Below, one piece after another: positions 9,199 through 15,385 of a DNA stretch of 16,088 nt. The notes beneath the pieces were generated by a model, which did no database searches, was not told the DNA's origin, and was given only the letters and a program-made list of their open reading frames with translations. A program made the translations under genes and the position numbers. How positions within the stretch are numbered: position 1 is the stretch's first letter; every line of letters begins with the position of its first letter. Origin of the DNA: Candidatus Omnitrophota bacterium (lineage in GTDB: Bacteria; Omnitrophota; Koll11; Zapsychrales; Aceulaceae); assembly GCA_029931885.1 (NCBI GenBank), contig JAOZRJ010000010.1:1-16088 (forward strand), written 5' to 3'.

Positions 9199-9965
9199 AA
9201 TTGTTTTTGTGCCTTTTCTAAGGATTGTAAATACTTAAGGTAAAGCTGTAAAATTTTATTTGATGGAATTGCAAAACTTGAGCGATCTATTTTAAATTGG
9301 CCTGCAACCATAAGACCTACCAGCTGACCTTTAAAATTAAATAATGGACCACCGCTATCTCCATGATAAATATTAATATTAATTTGAAAAAGATCCGGGT
9401 GAATTGAATCAGGAGATCTTCCTTGTTTACCTAGCCCTATTATGCGACCGGCTGATATTGTTTTTTTAAGAAAAGGTGAGCTTCCAACAGTAACAATTTC
9501 TTCATTAATTTTTACGTTTGCAGAATCTGCAAAATCAATACGTGTTATTGGGTAAGGAGGAGTAATTTTTAAGAAAGCAAGATCTTGGTCTGGAAAAACT
9601 TTAAGAGGATTTGCTGAGACAATGACGCCATCCATCATCCTAACAGCAATTCTTTTAGCGTCAGATACAATATGGGCATTTGTTGCAATGATTCCAGTAG
9701 GGTCAATTATAACGCCTGAACCGCTCCGCGTGTATTGCGCTGTTTTAATTTTTTCTATTTGAATAAGACGTCCGGTTTGTTTATCTAATGCGGTTGATTT
9801 AGGACCTCTGACTGCAACGGCATTTTGAGCAGTTATTTCAACAATGGAAGGGAGAGCAAAATGTATTCTTTGGATAATCGAGTCTTGCGCTAATGCTGAT
9901 CTATGGCCAGGCAAAACGATAATTAAGAATGCTATAAGGGAGGTTAAAGATTTTTTGGAAATCAT
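9195..9965 (-). CDS. Periplasmic trypsin-like serine protease (HtrA-type catalytic domain, no PDZ)
   Basis: This 256-residue exported protease has a signal peptide (MISKK, then a hydrophobic core, with a cleavage site near ALA-Q27). The chymotrypsin-fold triad is His98 in TNAHIV, Asp128 in DLAFLKI and Ser204 in GDSGGPLFN. This is the S1C/DegP pattern, but the protein ends ~50 residues after the Ser and lacks the PDZ domains of true HtrA. It presumably cleaves or quality-controls envelope proteins. The gene is the first of a two-gene unit with the STT3-like gene, sharing the ATGA overlap. That suggests the protease acts on, or alongside, glycosylated surface proteins (inference). A promoter on this strand lies 33-60 bases upstream; the ribosome-binding site is weak. 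Confidence 0.9.
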   Translation of the reverse strand: MISKKSLTSLIAFLIIVLPGHRSALAQDSIIQRIHFALPSIVEITAQNAVAVRGPKSTALDKQTGRLIQIEKIKTAQYTRSGSGVIIDPTGIIATNAHIVSDAKRIAVRMMDGVIVSANPLKVFPDQDLAFLKITPPYPITRIDFADSANVKINEEIVTVGSSPFLKKTISAGRIIGLGKQGRSPDSIHPDLFQININIYHGDSGGPLFNFKGQLVGLMVAGQFKIDRSSFAIPSNKILQLYLKYLQSLEKAQKQL

Positions 9966-9997
9966 AGAATTATTTCAGAAATTATTAATAAGGTATA

Positions 9998-10025
9998 AAT
10001 ATATGTTTATCATTCTACCTGTGAA
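9998..10025 (-). promoter_or_regulatory. Promoter of the protease-STT3 unit
   Basis: Read on the minus strand, TTCACA (10025-10020) and TATATT (10003-9998) are spaced 16 bases apart. Each is one mismatch from consensus. They lie just upstream of the protease ATG at 9965. Confidence 0.5.
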
Positions 10026-10061
10026 TAGAATGAAATTCAAGAGAGAAACATAAAATAGAAA

Positions 10062-10091
10062 ATGGATAATTTTGCTTTTGAATGATATAAT
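10062..10091 (+). promoter_or_regulatory. Possible promoter of the exported protein gene
   Basis: A perfect -10 TATAAT at 10086-10091 is preceded 18 bases away by a weak -35 TGGATA (10062-10067). A start near 10098 would give a leader of about 46 bases. Confidence 0.4.
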
Positions 10092-10143
10092 AATTTTTAA
10101 TTAAAGCTATTTCATTAATGAAAATAATAGAAAAGAGGTATTT

Positions 10144-10641
10144 ATGAAAAAGCTGTTTTTGATTCTTACAATTGTGCTTTTATTAGCCTGGTGCGCGGTT
10201 AGTTCAGCGTTTGAATTTCAAGGGTATTCCTGGGGTCAGGTAAAAGATGATATTATTCAAAGTTTAAACGAAAAAGGTAAGAAAATTATAGATTTTAAGA
10301 CTAAAGGTCAGCTGGTTTATGAAGAGAATTTATTTCAGGAACCCTGTACAATAACCATGTTTTTTACTTCTCAGGGGCAAGAATTAGCCATTATTTCTAT
10401 ACTATGGAAAACATGGAAAAATGATAAAATGGGGGATAGTATTCAAGAGGCCCTAACAGATCGATTTGGTCAACCTTCCCAGATTAGCCCCTATATGAGA
10501 CACTATCAATGGACCGGAGGATTTGAGGGGGAGAAGGTTATATTAGATTATGACCAAAATATTAAGCTGACCTATTATGGTGGCTCATATTATCAACAAT
10601 ATCAAAAACAGGGTCAAAAGATTGATCAGTCAGAGCTCTAG
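10144..10641 (+). CDS. Exported protein of unknown function
   Basis: This 165-residue protein has a clear type I signal peptide: MKK, a Leu/Ile-rich core, and predicted cleavage after SSA at residue 22. The mature part begins FEFQGYSWGQ. It contains two Cys in total, one in the signal peptide and one in the mature chain. The pattern of a start near 'W-G', short alternating strands, 'LTDRFGQPSQ' and an aromatic Tyr/Gln-rich tail is seen in many small periplasmic proteins, but no family can be named. A GAGG ribosome-binding site at about 10135-10138 precedes the ATG. The next gene follows after 23 bases and may be co-transcribed. Confidence 0.72.
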   Translation: MKKLFLILTIVLLLAWCAVSSAFEFQGYSWGQVKDDIIQSLNEKGKKIIDFKTKGQLVYEENLFQEPCTITMFFTSQGQELAIISILWKTWKNDKMGDSIQEALTDRFGQPSQISPYMRHYQWTGGFEGEKVILDYDQNIKLTYYGGSYYQQYQKQGQKIDQSEL

Positions 10642-10664
10642 ATTTTACCATTTTTTGTTCGCTT

Positions 10665-11099
10665 ATGAGACTTGAAAAAATTCTTATCAAAAATATTATG
10701 ACAAAAACTCCGATTACTATCGGCATGGATGAGCCGTTTAGCCGAGTTTGGGGCTTGATTAGAGATCATAAAATTCGTCATATTCCAGTTGTTGATTCTT
10801 CAAAAAGACTTAGAGGGATTATTACCCAAAGGGATCTTTACCGAACTTTATCCCCAAAAAAGAAGGTAGAAGAGGATGGATTATTTTACCTTAAAGAAGA
10901 TCTCGATAAATTTATTTTAAGCGAAATTATGACAGAAAAAGTTGTAACACTTTCGGAAAATCAAACTATCGGGTTTGCCTTTAATCTCATGGTCAAGAAG
11001 AAATTTGGATGTATTCCTGTTGTCGATAAGAAGCAAGTTCTTATTGGAATTGTAACCCAGATAGATTTGCTTCGAGCCGTTTCGAAATATTTCATTTAA
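10665..11099 (+). CDS. Tandem CBS-domain protein
   Basis: This 144-residue cytoplasmic protein is made almost entirely of two CBS repeats, at about residues 7-66 and 84-143. Each has the usual pattern: IMT(K/E)xxVT, then a helix, then (H/C)IPVVD, then GI(I/V)TQxDLLR. CBS pairs bind adenine nucleotides and act as energy-state sensors, but with no attached catalytic domain the target cannot be told. There is no evident ribosome-binding site before ATG 10665, so expression may depend on read-through translation from the gene 23 bases upstream. The linker (about residues 67-83) is charged and lysine-rich. Confidence 0.85.
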   Translation: MRLEKILIKNIMTKTPITIGMDEPFSRVWGLIRDHKIRHIPVVDSSKRLRGIITQRDLYRTLSPKKKVEEDGLFYLKEDLDKFILSEIMTEKVVTLSENQTIGFAFNLMVKKKFGCIPVVDKKQVLIGIVTQIDLLRAVSKYFI

Positions 11100-11132
11100 T
11101 ACCTTAATATTTTCTAATAATACATTTTAGTA

Positions 11133-11161
11133 TTTACATTCTTTAACTATCATATTATAAT
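11133..11161 (+). promoter_or_regulatory. Promoter of the DUF134 gene
   Basis: TTTACA (11133-11138) and a perfect TATAAT (11156-11161) are spaced exactly 17 bases apart. The last base of the -10 is the first base of a 14-bp palindrome, so a bound protein would cover the -10 and start site. Confidence 0.65.
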
Positions 11162-11213
11162 GAGCATATGCTCACAATAAATAGTTATTTATAATTAGCA
11201 TATGCTCATTATA
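11156..11213 (+). promoter_or_regulatory. Paired palindromic operator upstream of the DUF134 gene
   Basis: TGAGCATATGCTCA at 11161-11174 is a perfect 14-bp palindrome, and AGCATATGCT recurs at 11197-11206. With its flanks, TATAATGAGCATATGCT (11156-11172) is repeated in exact inverted orientation at 11197-11213. The palindrome centres are 34 bases apart, roughly three helical turns. Overlap with the promoter suggests repression, most simply autoregulation by the DUF134 protein. Confidence 0.65.
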
Positions 11214-11279
11214 AATAGTCTGTTTTCTAATATTTTTTTTATAATAATTTAGATTAATTAATAGAAAGAGGCAAAAAAG

Positions 11280-11669
11280 ATGGTAAAAAGAGGTAGGCCA
11301 AAGAAGGTTCGTTATATTCAAAAAATGCCAAAGATTTCACAATTTAGCCCTAGGGGAAAACCAGGTAGACCAGACGAGATAGTGCTGACAATTGATCAAT
11401 TTGAGGCCTTTAAATTGGCAGATTATCAAGGATTTGACCAGACTCAGGGTGCTATAGTTATGAAAGTTTCAAGGCCAAGTTTTGGCCGAATTTTACGTAG
11501 TGCGCGCAAAAATGTAGCCGATGCTTTAGTGAATGGTAAAATCATTAGAATTAATATCGGCGATTTACAAATTGGTGTTCGGTCACGAGAATTCATTTCC
11601 ATGCGTGAAATAGGTATCTTAAAAGAGCGCCGCTCAAGTGATCGCAGACAGCTTGATTCCAACCAATAA
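11280..11669 (+). CDS. DUF134 (UPF0251) family DNA-binding protein
   Basis: This 129-residue protein has a basic N-terminus (MVKRGRPKK), the family segment DEIVLTIDQFEAFKLADYQGFDQTQGA, and a helix-turn-helix (VMKVSRPSFGRILRSARKNVADALVNGK). These are diagnostic of DUF134, a small predicted transcriptional regulator often found near iron-molybdenum or molybdenum cofactor genes. An AGAGG site at about 11266-11270 precedes the ATG. Its promoter is overlapped by paired palindromes, so it is probably self-regulated (inference). The C-terminal tail after residue 100 is charged and of no known function. Molybdenum-enzyme genes start about 900 bases downstream on the other strand. Confidence 0.88.
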   Translation: MVKRGRPKKVRYIQKMPKISQFSPRGKPGRPDEIVLTIDQFEAFKLADYQGFDQTQGAIVMKVSRPSFGRILRSARKNVADALVNGKIIRINIGDLQIGVRSREFISMREIGILKERRSSDRRQLDSNQ

Positions 11670-12059
11670 TTCTATCCTTAGAGACAATGAATGTGTGCAA
11701 AAGTTGCTTATTTTATCTATTAATGTTACTTCCTATAATATATGTTATGTTAACTAGTTTATATATGAATATATGATGCAAACCGTTGTTTTATAGGTGT
11801 TTAATGCATGCTTAGAATTACCTGTGGAAAAGCAAGTTCAAACTTACCGGGATTATGATTTACTATTTAATTAGTACATAATTTTGGCAATGAAAGACAG
11901 ATATTATGCGGAGTATTGATAAGTAGAGATATTGCATAATAGCTCCCTCTTTTTTAATCTTTAGTGATGAAAGATTGCAGAAATACCTGTTTTTCTCATG
12001 ACTTGGTTTTGAGATACTGAATTTTTATATTTTTGTTATGAATTCTTGGTTAGCAACAA
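11670..12059. other. AT-rich intergenic region, no convincing gene
   Basis: This stretch holds no ORF with coding character. A 29-codon hydrophobic frame (11687-11776) has no proper ribosome-binding site. The only structure seen is the terminator-like inverted repeat at 11902-11955. It may be the 3' untranslated region of the DUF134 gene or hold a small RNA. Confidence 0.5.
11902..11955 (+). terminator. Possible terminator of the DUF134 transcript or a small RNA
   Basis: TATTATGC (11902-11909) and GCATAATA (11934-11941) are an 8-bp inverted repeat around a 24-base loop. The alternative pairing GGAG-TATT with AATAGCTCC is also possible. A T6 run lies at 11950-11955. It is weaker than the other terminators in the window. 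Confidence 0.35.
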
Positions 12060-12083
12060 AAAAGCCCCAAAATTGGGGCTTTT
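12060..12083 (-). terminator. Intrinsic terminator of the minus-strand operon
   Basis: AAAAGCCCCAA (12060-12070) and TTGGGGCTTTT (12073-12083) form an 11-bp stem. Read on the minus strand it is followed by a T-rich run, and it lies 26 bases beyond the stop of the last gene. It could also act on the plus strand. Confidence 0.82.
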
Positions 12084-12109
12084 AGATGTATGAATGGTTT
12101 GCGTTGATT

Positions 12110-12520
12110 TTAATTTAGATCTATTTTTTGAGGTTCTCGATCTGCTGTAGACATAGTTTCTGCTTCTGTAATTTCAACCTCAATTAAATAGAAATTGGGA
12201 TCTTCAGGACCGCTAAAATATTGTTTCAGCATTGGGCTATTATTCCACATGATTTCTTTATTCTTTTGGTCGTTTGTCACAGTTGCTTTTCCGGTAATGC
12301 GGCAATATGACATTTTTCGATCTACAAAACAGATTTCAACTAGGGGGTTTTCCTTTATTTGCGGGATGGATCTTCGGTGTTCGAAAAGTGCAATAAAAGC
12401 CTTGTTATCATCCGTTAAGTATGGTCCGATTGGCCTGACTCTTGGCTGATTTCCTTCAGTTGTTGCTAAAAATCCGAAACCCGCATCTTTGATTAAATCT
12501 ATCATATCTTGCTTGGTCAT
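12110..12520 (-). CDS. Pyridoxamine 5'-phosphate oxidase-fold protein
   Basis: This 136-residue protein shows the PNPOx-like split-barrel pattern: GFGFLATTEGNQPRVRPIGPY, then a strand with KAFIALFEHRRSIPQI, then NPLVEICFVDR and YCRITGKATV. The family binds FMN or a related flavin and includes general-stress and FMN-dependent reductase-like members. True PdxH is longer and has extra pyridoxal-binding residues not seen here, so a specific reaction cannot be given. AAAGGA about 6 bases before the ATG is a good ribosome-binding site. It is the last gene of a four-gene minus-strand run, 25 bases after xdhC and followed by a terminator. Confidence 0.85.
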   Translation of the reverse strand: MTKQDMIDLIKDAGFGFLATTEGNQPRVRPIGPYLTDDNKAFIALFEHRRSIPQIKENPLVEICFVDRKMSYCRITGKATVTNDQKNKEIMWNNSPMLKQYFSGPEDPNFYLIEVEITEAETMSTADREPQKIDLN

Positions 12521-12545
12521 TTTGATTCCTTTCAGTAAAACAGAA

Positions 12546-13337
12546 TTAATGTTTCTTAAATTTATCCGATCCTATGAAATCTTTGTTGCTTTCTGAGATC
12601 ATTTCCGATGCAATTGATATGGCTATTTCTTGCGGAGTTTGAGCTCCAATATCAAGCCCTGATGGCATGTGTATTTTCTTGATTATTTGTTCAGAGATCT
12701 TTAAAGATTTAAGTTTTTTGATGAAGGCATTTTTTTTGTTCTGACTCGCAATAACCCCAATATAGCCAGCCTTTGATTTAATAACAGATTTTAGAGCTTC
12801 AAAATCAGAAGCATGATCAAATGTGGCAATCATGATTATGGTGTCTTTTTTGATGGGTATTTTTGAAAGACATTTGCTAAAAGACCCGATTAAAAGCTTA
12901 TCAGCATGAGGAAATCTTTTAGGGTTTAAAAGCGATTTTCGGCTATCAATAACAGAGATTTTGAAATTAAGCATTTTTGCAACAATGGATAAAGATAACC
13001 CAATATGTCCTGCGCCGCAAATTATAAGGTGTTTTTTGGTCAAAAAAGGCTCAATAAAGACCTTAATTTTACCCCCGCAAAGAGCGACTTTTTCTGTGCA
13101 ACTGTAATCCAAGAAGGCTGTTTTCTTCGTTTTAATGGCTTTTAAGCACTCCTTCTTGGCTCTTTCTTCGTTTATACCCCCTCCTATTGTGCCAAATAAA
13201 GATCCATCTTCAAAAACAACCATTTTGGCCCCAGCTTTTTGCGGAGTTCCTTTGGCAGTTGATTCTATAACTGTAGCAAAAGCACAAGATTGGTTGGCCT
13301 CAAGAGCGCTTAAGGCCTTTCGGAGAGTATTTTCCAT
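12546..13337 (-). CDS. xdhC: XdhC/CoxI family molybdenum-enzyme maturation factor
   Basis: XdhC proteins bind molybdenum cofactor, promote its sulfuration and insert it into xanthine dehydrogenase-type enzymes. This 263-residue protein has the N-terminal motif GTPQKAGAKMVVFEDGSLFGTIGGG (residues 30-54), a CGGKIKVFIEP segment (87-97), and a Rossmann-like GAGHIG (108-113) with Asp131 ending the second strand. The typical C-terminal HASDFEAL, GYIGVIAS and GLDIGAQTPQEIA follow. Length is normal. The gene starts 10 bases after the cyclophilin gene, in an operon opposite a MocA-like gene and near a molybdenum hydroxylase large subunit, which fits the role. Confidence 0.92.
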   Translation of the reverse strand: MENTLRKALSALEANQSCAFATVIESTAKGTPQKAGAKMVVFEDGSLFGTIGGGINEERAKKECLKAIKTKKTAFLDYSCTEKVALCGGKIKVFIEPFLTKKHLIICGAGHIGLSLSIVAKMLNFKISVIDSRKSLLNPKRFPHADKLLIGSFSKCLSKIPIKKDTIIMIATFDHASDFEALKSVIKSKAGYIGVIASQNKKNAFIKKLKSLKISEQIIKKIHMPSGLDIGAQTPQEIAISIASEMISESNKDFIGSDKFKKH

Positions 13338-13347
13338 GTGGTGTTGA

Positions 13348-13917
13348 TTATTTCTTTTTAATGTAAGCTCTTATAATTTTTTGATCTGAAATAGGGCGAT
13401 CCTGAACACCTGTTTTACAGTTTTCAATTTTTTCAACAACGTCATAGCCATTGATGACTTCCCCGAAAAGCGTGTGTTTCATGTTAAGCCAAGGAGTTTC
13501 TGCTGTTGTAATAAAGAATTGACTCCCGTTTGTTTTAGGCCCGGAATTAGCCATTGCTAAAAATCCTTTTTTGTTAAATTGGACAGATGGGAAGACCTCA
13601 TCTTCAAAAGGAAATCCCCAGATACTTTCGCCGCCGCTACCGGTTCGAGTCGGGTCGCCACCTTGAATCATAAAGTTTTTTATGACTCTGTGAAAGACTG
13701 TTCCATTGTAATATCCTTTTTCAATAAGGCCGATAATATTTTCGCATGCCTTTGGAGCGGTATCTGGAAAAAGTTCAATTTCAATGTTGCCTTGGTTTGT
13801 TTCAAGAATAATAATTGGATTTGACATATTCGATGTTCCTTCCTGGGCGCTTGAGGTCCAAGCGAGAGCCATGCAGAAAAGAAAACCAAAGCATAATATT
13901 AAAGATTTTCTTGTCAT
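13348..13917 (-). CDS. Periplasmic cyclophilin-type peptidyl-prolyl isomerase
   Basis: This 189-residue cyclophilin interconverts cis and trans peptidyl-proline bonds during protein folding. Catalytic-site residues are visible: [14 protein letters not shown] (75-88, with Arg77), MANSGP (122-127), NGSQFFIT (130-137) and W143LNMKH148TLFGEV. An N-terminal signal peptide (MTRK, hydrophobic core, SSA-Q25) places it in the periplasm. AAGGAG lies 8 bases before the ATG. It sits between the Pro/Glu-repeat protein (44 bases upstream) and xdhC (10 bases downstream). A prolyl isomerase beside a proline-repeat envelope protein is suggestive, but the link is an inference. Confidence 0.95.
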   Translation of the reverse strand: MTRKSLILCFGFLFCMALAWTSSAQEGTSNMSNPIIILETNQGNIEIELFPDTAPKACENIIGLIEKGYYNGTVFHRVIKNFMIQGGDPTRTGSGGESIWGFPFEDEVFPSVQFNKKGFLAMANSGPKTNGSQFFITTAETPWLNMKHTLFGEVINGYDVVEKIENCKTGVQDRPISDQKIIRAYIKKK

Positions 13918-13961
13918 TTTTGAGCTCCTTTTTTATTTTTGAGTTATAGGTTATTATTTTG

Positions 13962-14723
13962 CTAAAATCGTGTGTTATTGTTGTTTTCCGGAGGATTCTT
14001 ATTTTCATCTTCCATAGGCCGAAGCCTTATTTCGTCATTTGATTCAAGCGTTGCTTGTTTCTCTTCAGATAGATTATCACTTGGCGTTTTTTCTTCAGGG
14101 TCAAGCCTCAACGGTTCTGATGCAAATTCAGGTGTTGGTTCTGGTTCTGGTTTTATTGGTTCCGGTTCCGGTGTTAGCTTTAATGTTGGTTCCGGTTCCG
14201 GTGTTAGCTTTAATGTTGGTTCCGGTTCCGGTGTTAGTTCTAATGTCGGTTCCGGAGTCGGTTCTATTGTTGGCTCTGGTTCAGGAATTGGCTTTGGTTC
14301 AGGTTCTAGCTTTATTGGTTCTGGAGTTGGTTCAGGTTCTAGCTTTATTGGTTCTGGAGTTGGTTCAGGTTCTAGCTTCATTGGTTCTGGAGTTGGTTCA
14401 GGTTCTAGCTTCATTGGTTCCGGAGTTGGTTCAGGTTCTAGCTTTATTGGTTCTGGAGTTGGTTCAGGTGTCGGTTCAAGTTTCGGTTCTGGTTTGTCAT
14501 CTGGAGTTTCATTCAGATGAAGACGTTTAAAAAAGCTTGATCCTGACTTGGATTTTGATGCAGATTTTGGGTTCGATGAAGATTCTTCAGGATTCTGATC
14601 ATCAATTTCCAAGCTATCGAGTAGTTCGGATGGATTTGGTTTCCTTTTCTTTTGATCACCGAGAATAATTAAAGTAATGGCGATAATTCCAATAGCCAAA
14701 ATACCCATGTAAATAATAAGCAT
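13962..14723 (-). CDS. Membrane-anchored Pro/Glu-repeat protein
   Basis: This 253-residue protein has one N-terminal membrane helix (residues ~2-21) and a short basic stretch (QKKRKP). A polar linker follows, then about 120 residues of PEP-type repeats, and an acidic tail. The repeats have two forms: [11 protein letters not shown] (11 residues, five near-identical copies) and [10 protein letters not shown] (10 residues, three copies). Such stiff extended PE/PK rods occur in TonB-like linkers that span the periplasm; no TonB C-terminal domain is present. GGAGGA lies 7 bases before ATG 14723, supporting it over the in-frame ATG at 14708. It is the first gene of the cyclophilin-xdhC-PNPOx operon. 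Function unknown. Confidence 0.78.
   Translation of the reverse strand: MLIIYMGILAIGIIAITLIILGDQKKRKPNPSELLDSLEIDDQNPEESSSNPKSASKSKSGSSFFKRLHLNETPDDKPEPKLEPTPEPTPEPIKLEPEPTPEPMKLEPEPTPEPMKLEPEPTPEPIKLEPEPTPEPIKLEPEPKPIPEPEPTIEPTPEPTLELTPEPEPTLKLTPEPEPTLKLTPEPEPIKPEPEPTPEFASEPLRLDPEEKTPSDNLSEEKQATLESNDEIRLRPMEDENKNPPENNNNTRF
14158..14247 (-). repeat. Three 30-bp tandem repeats
   Basis: Three consecutive 30-bp units at 14158, 14188 and 14218 encode the 10-residue [10 protein letters not shown] unit. The first two are identical and the third differs at a few bases. Confidence 0.9.
14296..14460 (-). repeat. Five 33-bp tandem repeats
   Basis: Five consecutive 33-bp units (starting at 14296, 14329, 14362, 14395 and 14428) encode the 11-residue [11 protein letters not shown] unit. 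They differ only at a few positions (for example ATT/ATG giving Ile/Met), so copy number probably changes by slippage or recombination. A partial sixth unit follows. Confidence 0.93.
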
Positions 14724-14757
14724 ATAAAATTCCTCCGTTTTTATGAATTGACCTAAG

Positions 14758-14785
14758 TTGACAAAATGTCAAAATATTTTATAAT
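14758..14785 (+). promoter_or_regulatory. Consensus sigma70-type promoter of the mocA-like gene
   Basis: Perfect TTGACA (14758-14763) and perfect TATAAT (14780-14785) are spaced 16 bases apart. The predicted start is at about 14792, essentially on the ATG at 14793. The -35 is half of a palindrome, TTGACAAAATGTCAA (14758-14772), which also puts a TTGACA on the minus strand facing the divergent operon. Confidence 0.7.
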
Positions 14786-14792
14786 GAATTTA

Positions 14793-15383
14793 ATGATTTC
14801 GTGTATTTTACTTTCAGCAGGACTCAGCTCTCGATTCGGCTCATCAAAAGCCTTGGCTTTTGTCGACGGCCAAATTCTTATTAATAGAACTCAGAATATT
14901 CTTATTCAATCACAGATCGATGAAATCATTATTGTTTTAGGTTCTCAAGCTAATGATGTAAAACCTTATCTATTAAAGCATAAAAAGGTCAAGGTTGTCT
15001 ATAATAAAAACTATAATTTAGGTCAGACATCTTCTTTTAAAGTTGGTCTTAAAAATGTTCACCCTAAGTCTTTAGGGATAATGCTTTTACCTATTGATTT
15101 TCCGGTCATAAAATCTGAAACAATTAATTTGCTTGCTAAAGAATTTTTGGCTAAAGAACCGGCTATTTTGATTCCTTCCTATAATTCGCGGAAAGGTCAT
15201 CCTCCGGTATTTCATTCAAAGTTTAAAAAAGATTTTTTAGCGTTAGAAAATGATTGCGGATTAAACACGATACAACATCGAGAAAAAGATGAAATCATGA
15301 TAATTGAAGTTAACGACTCCGGGGTTATAAAAACGTTTAATACGTTAGAAGAGTTGGAGCAGATTGTGAAAGTTAAGATTTAA
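14793..15383 (+). CDS. mocA: MocA-like molybdenum cofactor cytidylyltransferase
   Basis: MocA-type enzymes transfer CMP from CTP to molybdopterin, making the cytosine dinucleotide cofactor used by many molybdenum hydroxylases. The nucleotide-binding signature LLSAGLSSRFGSSKAL starts at residue 6. A Rossmann-like core follows, with LGQTSSFKVGL and the metal-binding LLPIDFP (Asp102), then IPSYNSRKGHPPVF, typical of MocA/MobA-like transferases. I chose ATG 14793 (196 residues, MISCILLSAG): upstream ATGs at 14766 and 14784 lie in or before the -10 box at 14780-14785 and cannot be on the mRNA. No ribosome-binding site is possible, implying a leaderless transcript. The base it uses (C or G) cannot be proved, but an adjacent xanthine dehydrogenase-family subunit and XdhC favour MocA. 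Confidence 0.8.
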   Translation: MISCILLSAGLSSRFGSSKALAFVDGQILINRTQNILIQSQIDEIIIVLGSQANDVKPYLLKHKKVKVVYNKNYNLGQTSSFKVGLKNVHPKSLGIMLLPIDFPVIKSETINLLAKEFLAKEPAILIPSYNSRKGHPPVFHSKFKKDFLALENDCGLNTIQHREKDEIMIIEVNDSGVIKTFNTLEELEQIVKVKI

Positions 15384-15385
15384 AA

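Noticed and set aside
11444..11662. Minus-strand frame opposite the DUF134 gene
   Set aside because: It lies wholly within a recognised family gene and shows no ribosome-binding site or domain.
11687..11776. A 29-residue hydrophobic microprotein downstream of the DUF134 gene
   Set aside because: It has one possible membrane helix but no convincing ribosome-binding site, and short AT-rich frames look hydrophobic by chance.
14158..14460. CRISPR array
   Set aside because: The repeats are directly abutting, in frame and coding, with no unique spacers.
13972..14520. Long plus-strand open frames rich in Gly-Ser-Val opposite the Pro/Glu-repeat gene
   Set aside because: They are by-products of the 33-bp and 30-bp repeats, whose period is a multiple of three and keeps several frames open. 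The minus-strand frame has a GGAGGA site, a membrane anchor and an operon context.
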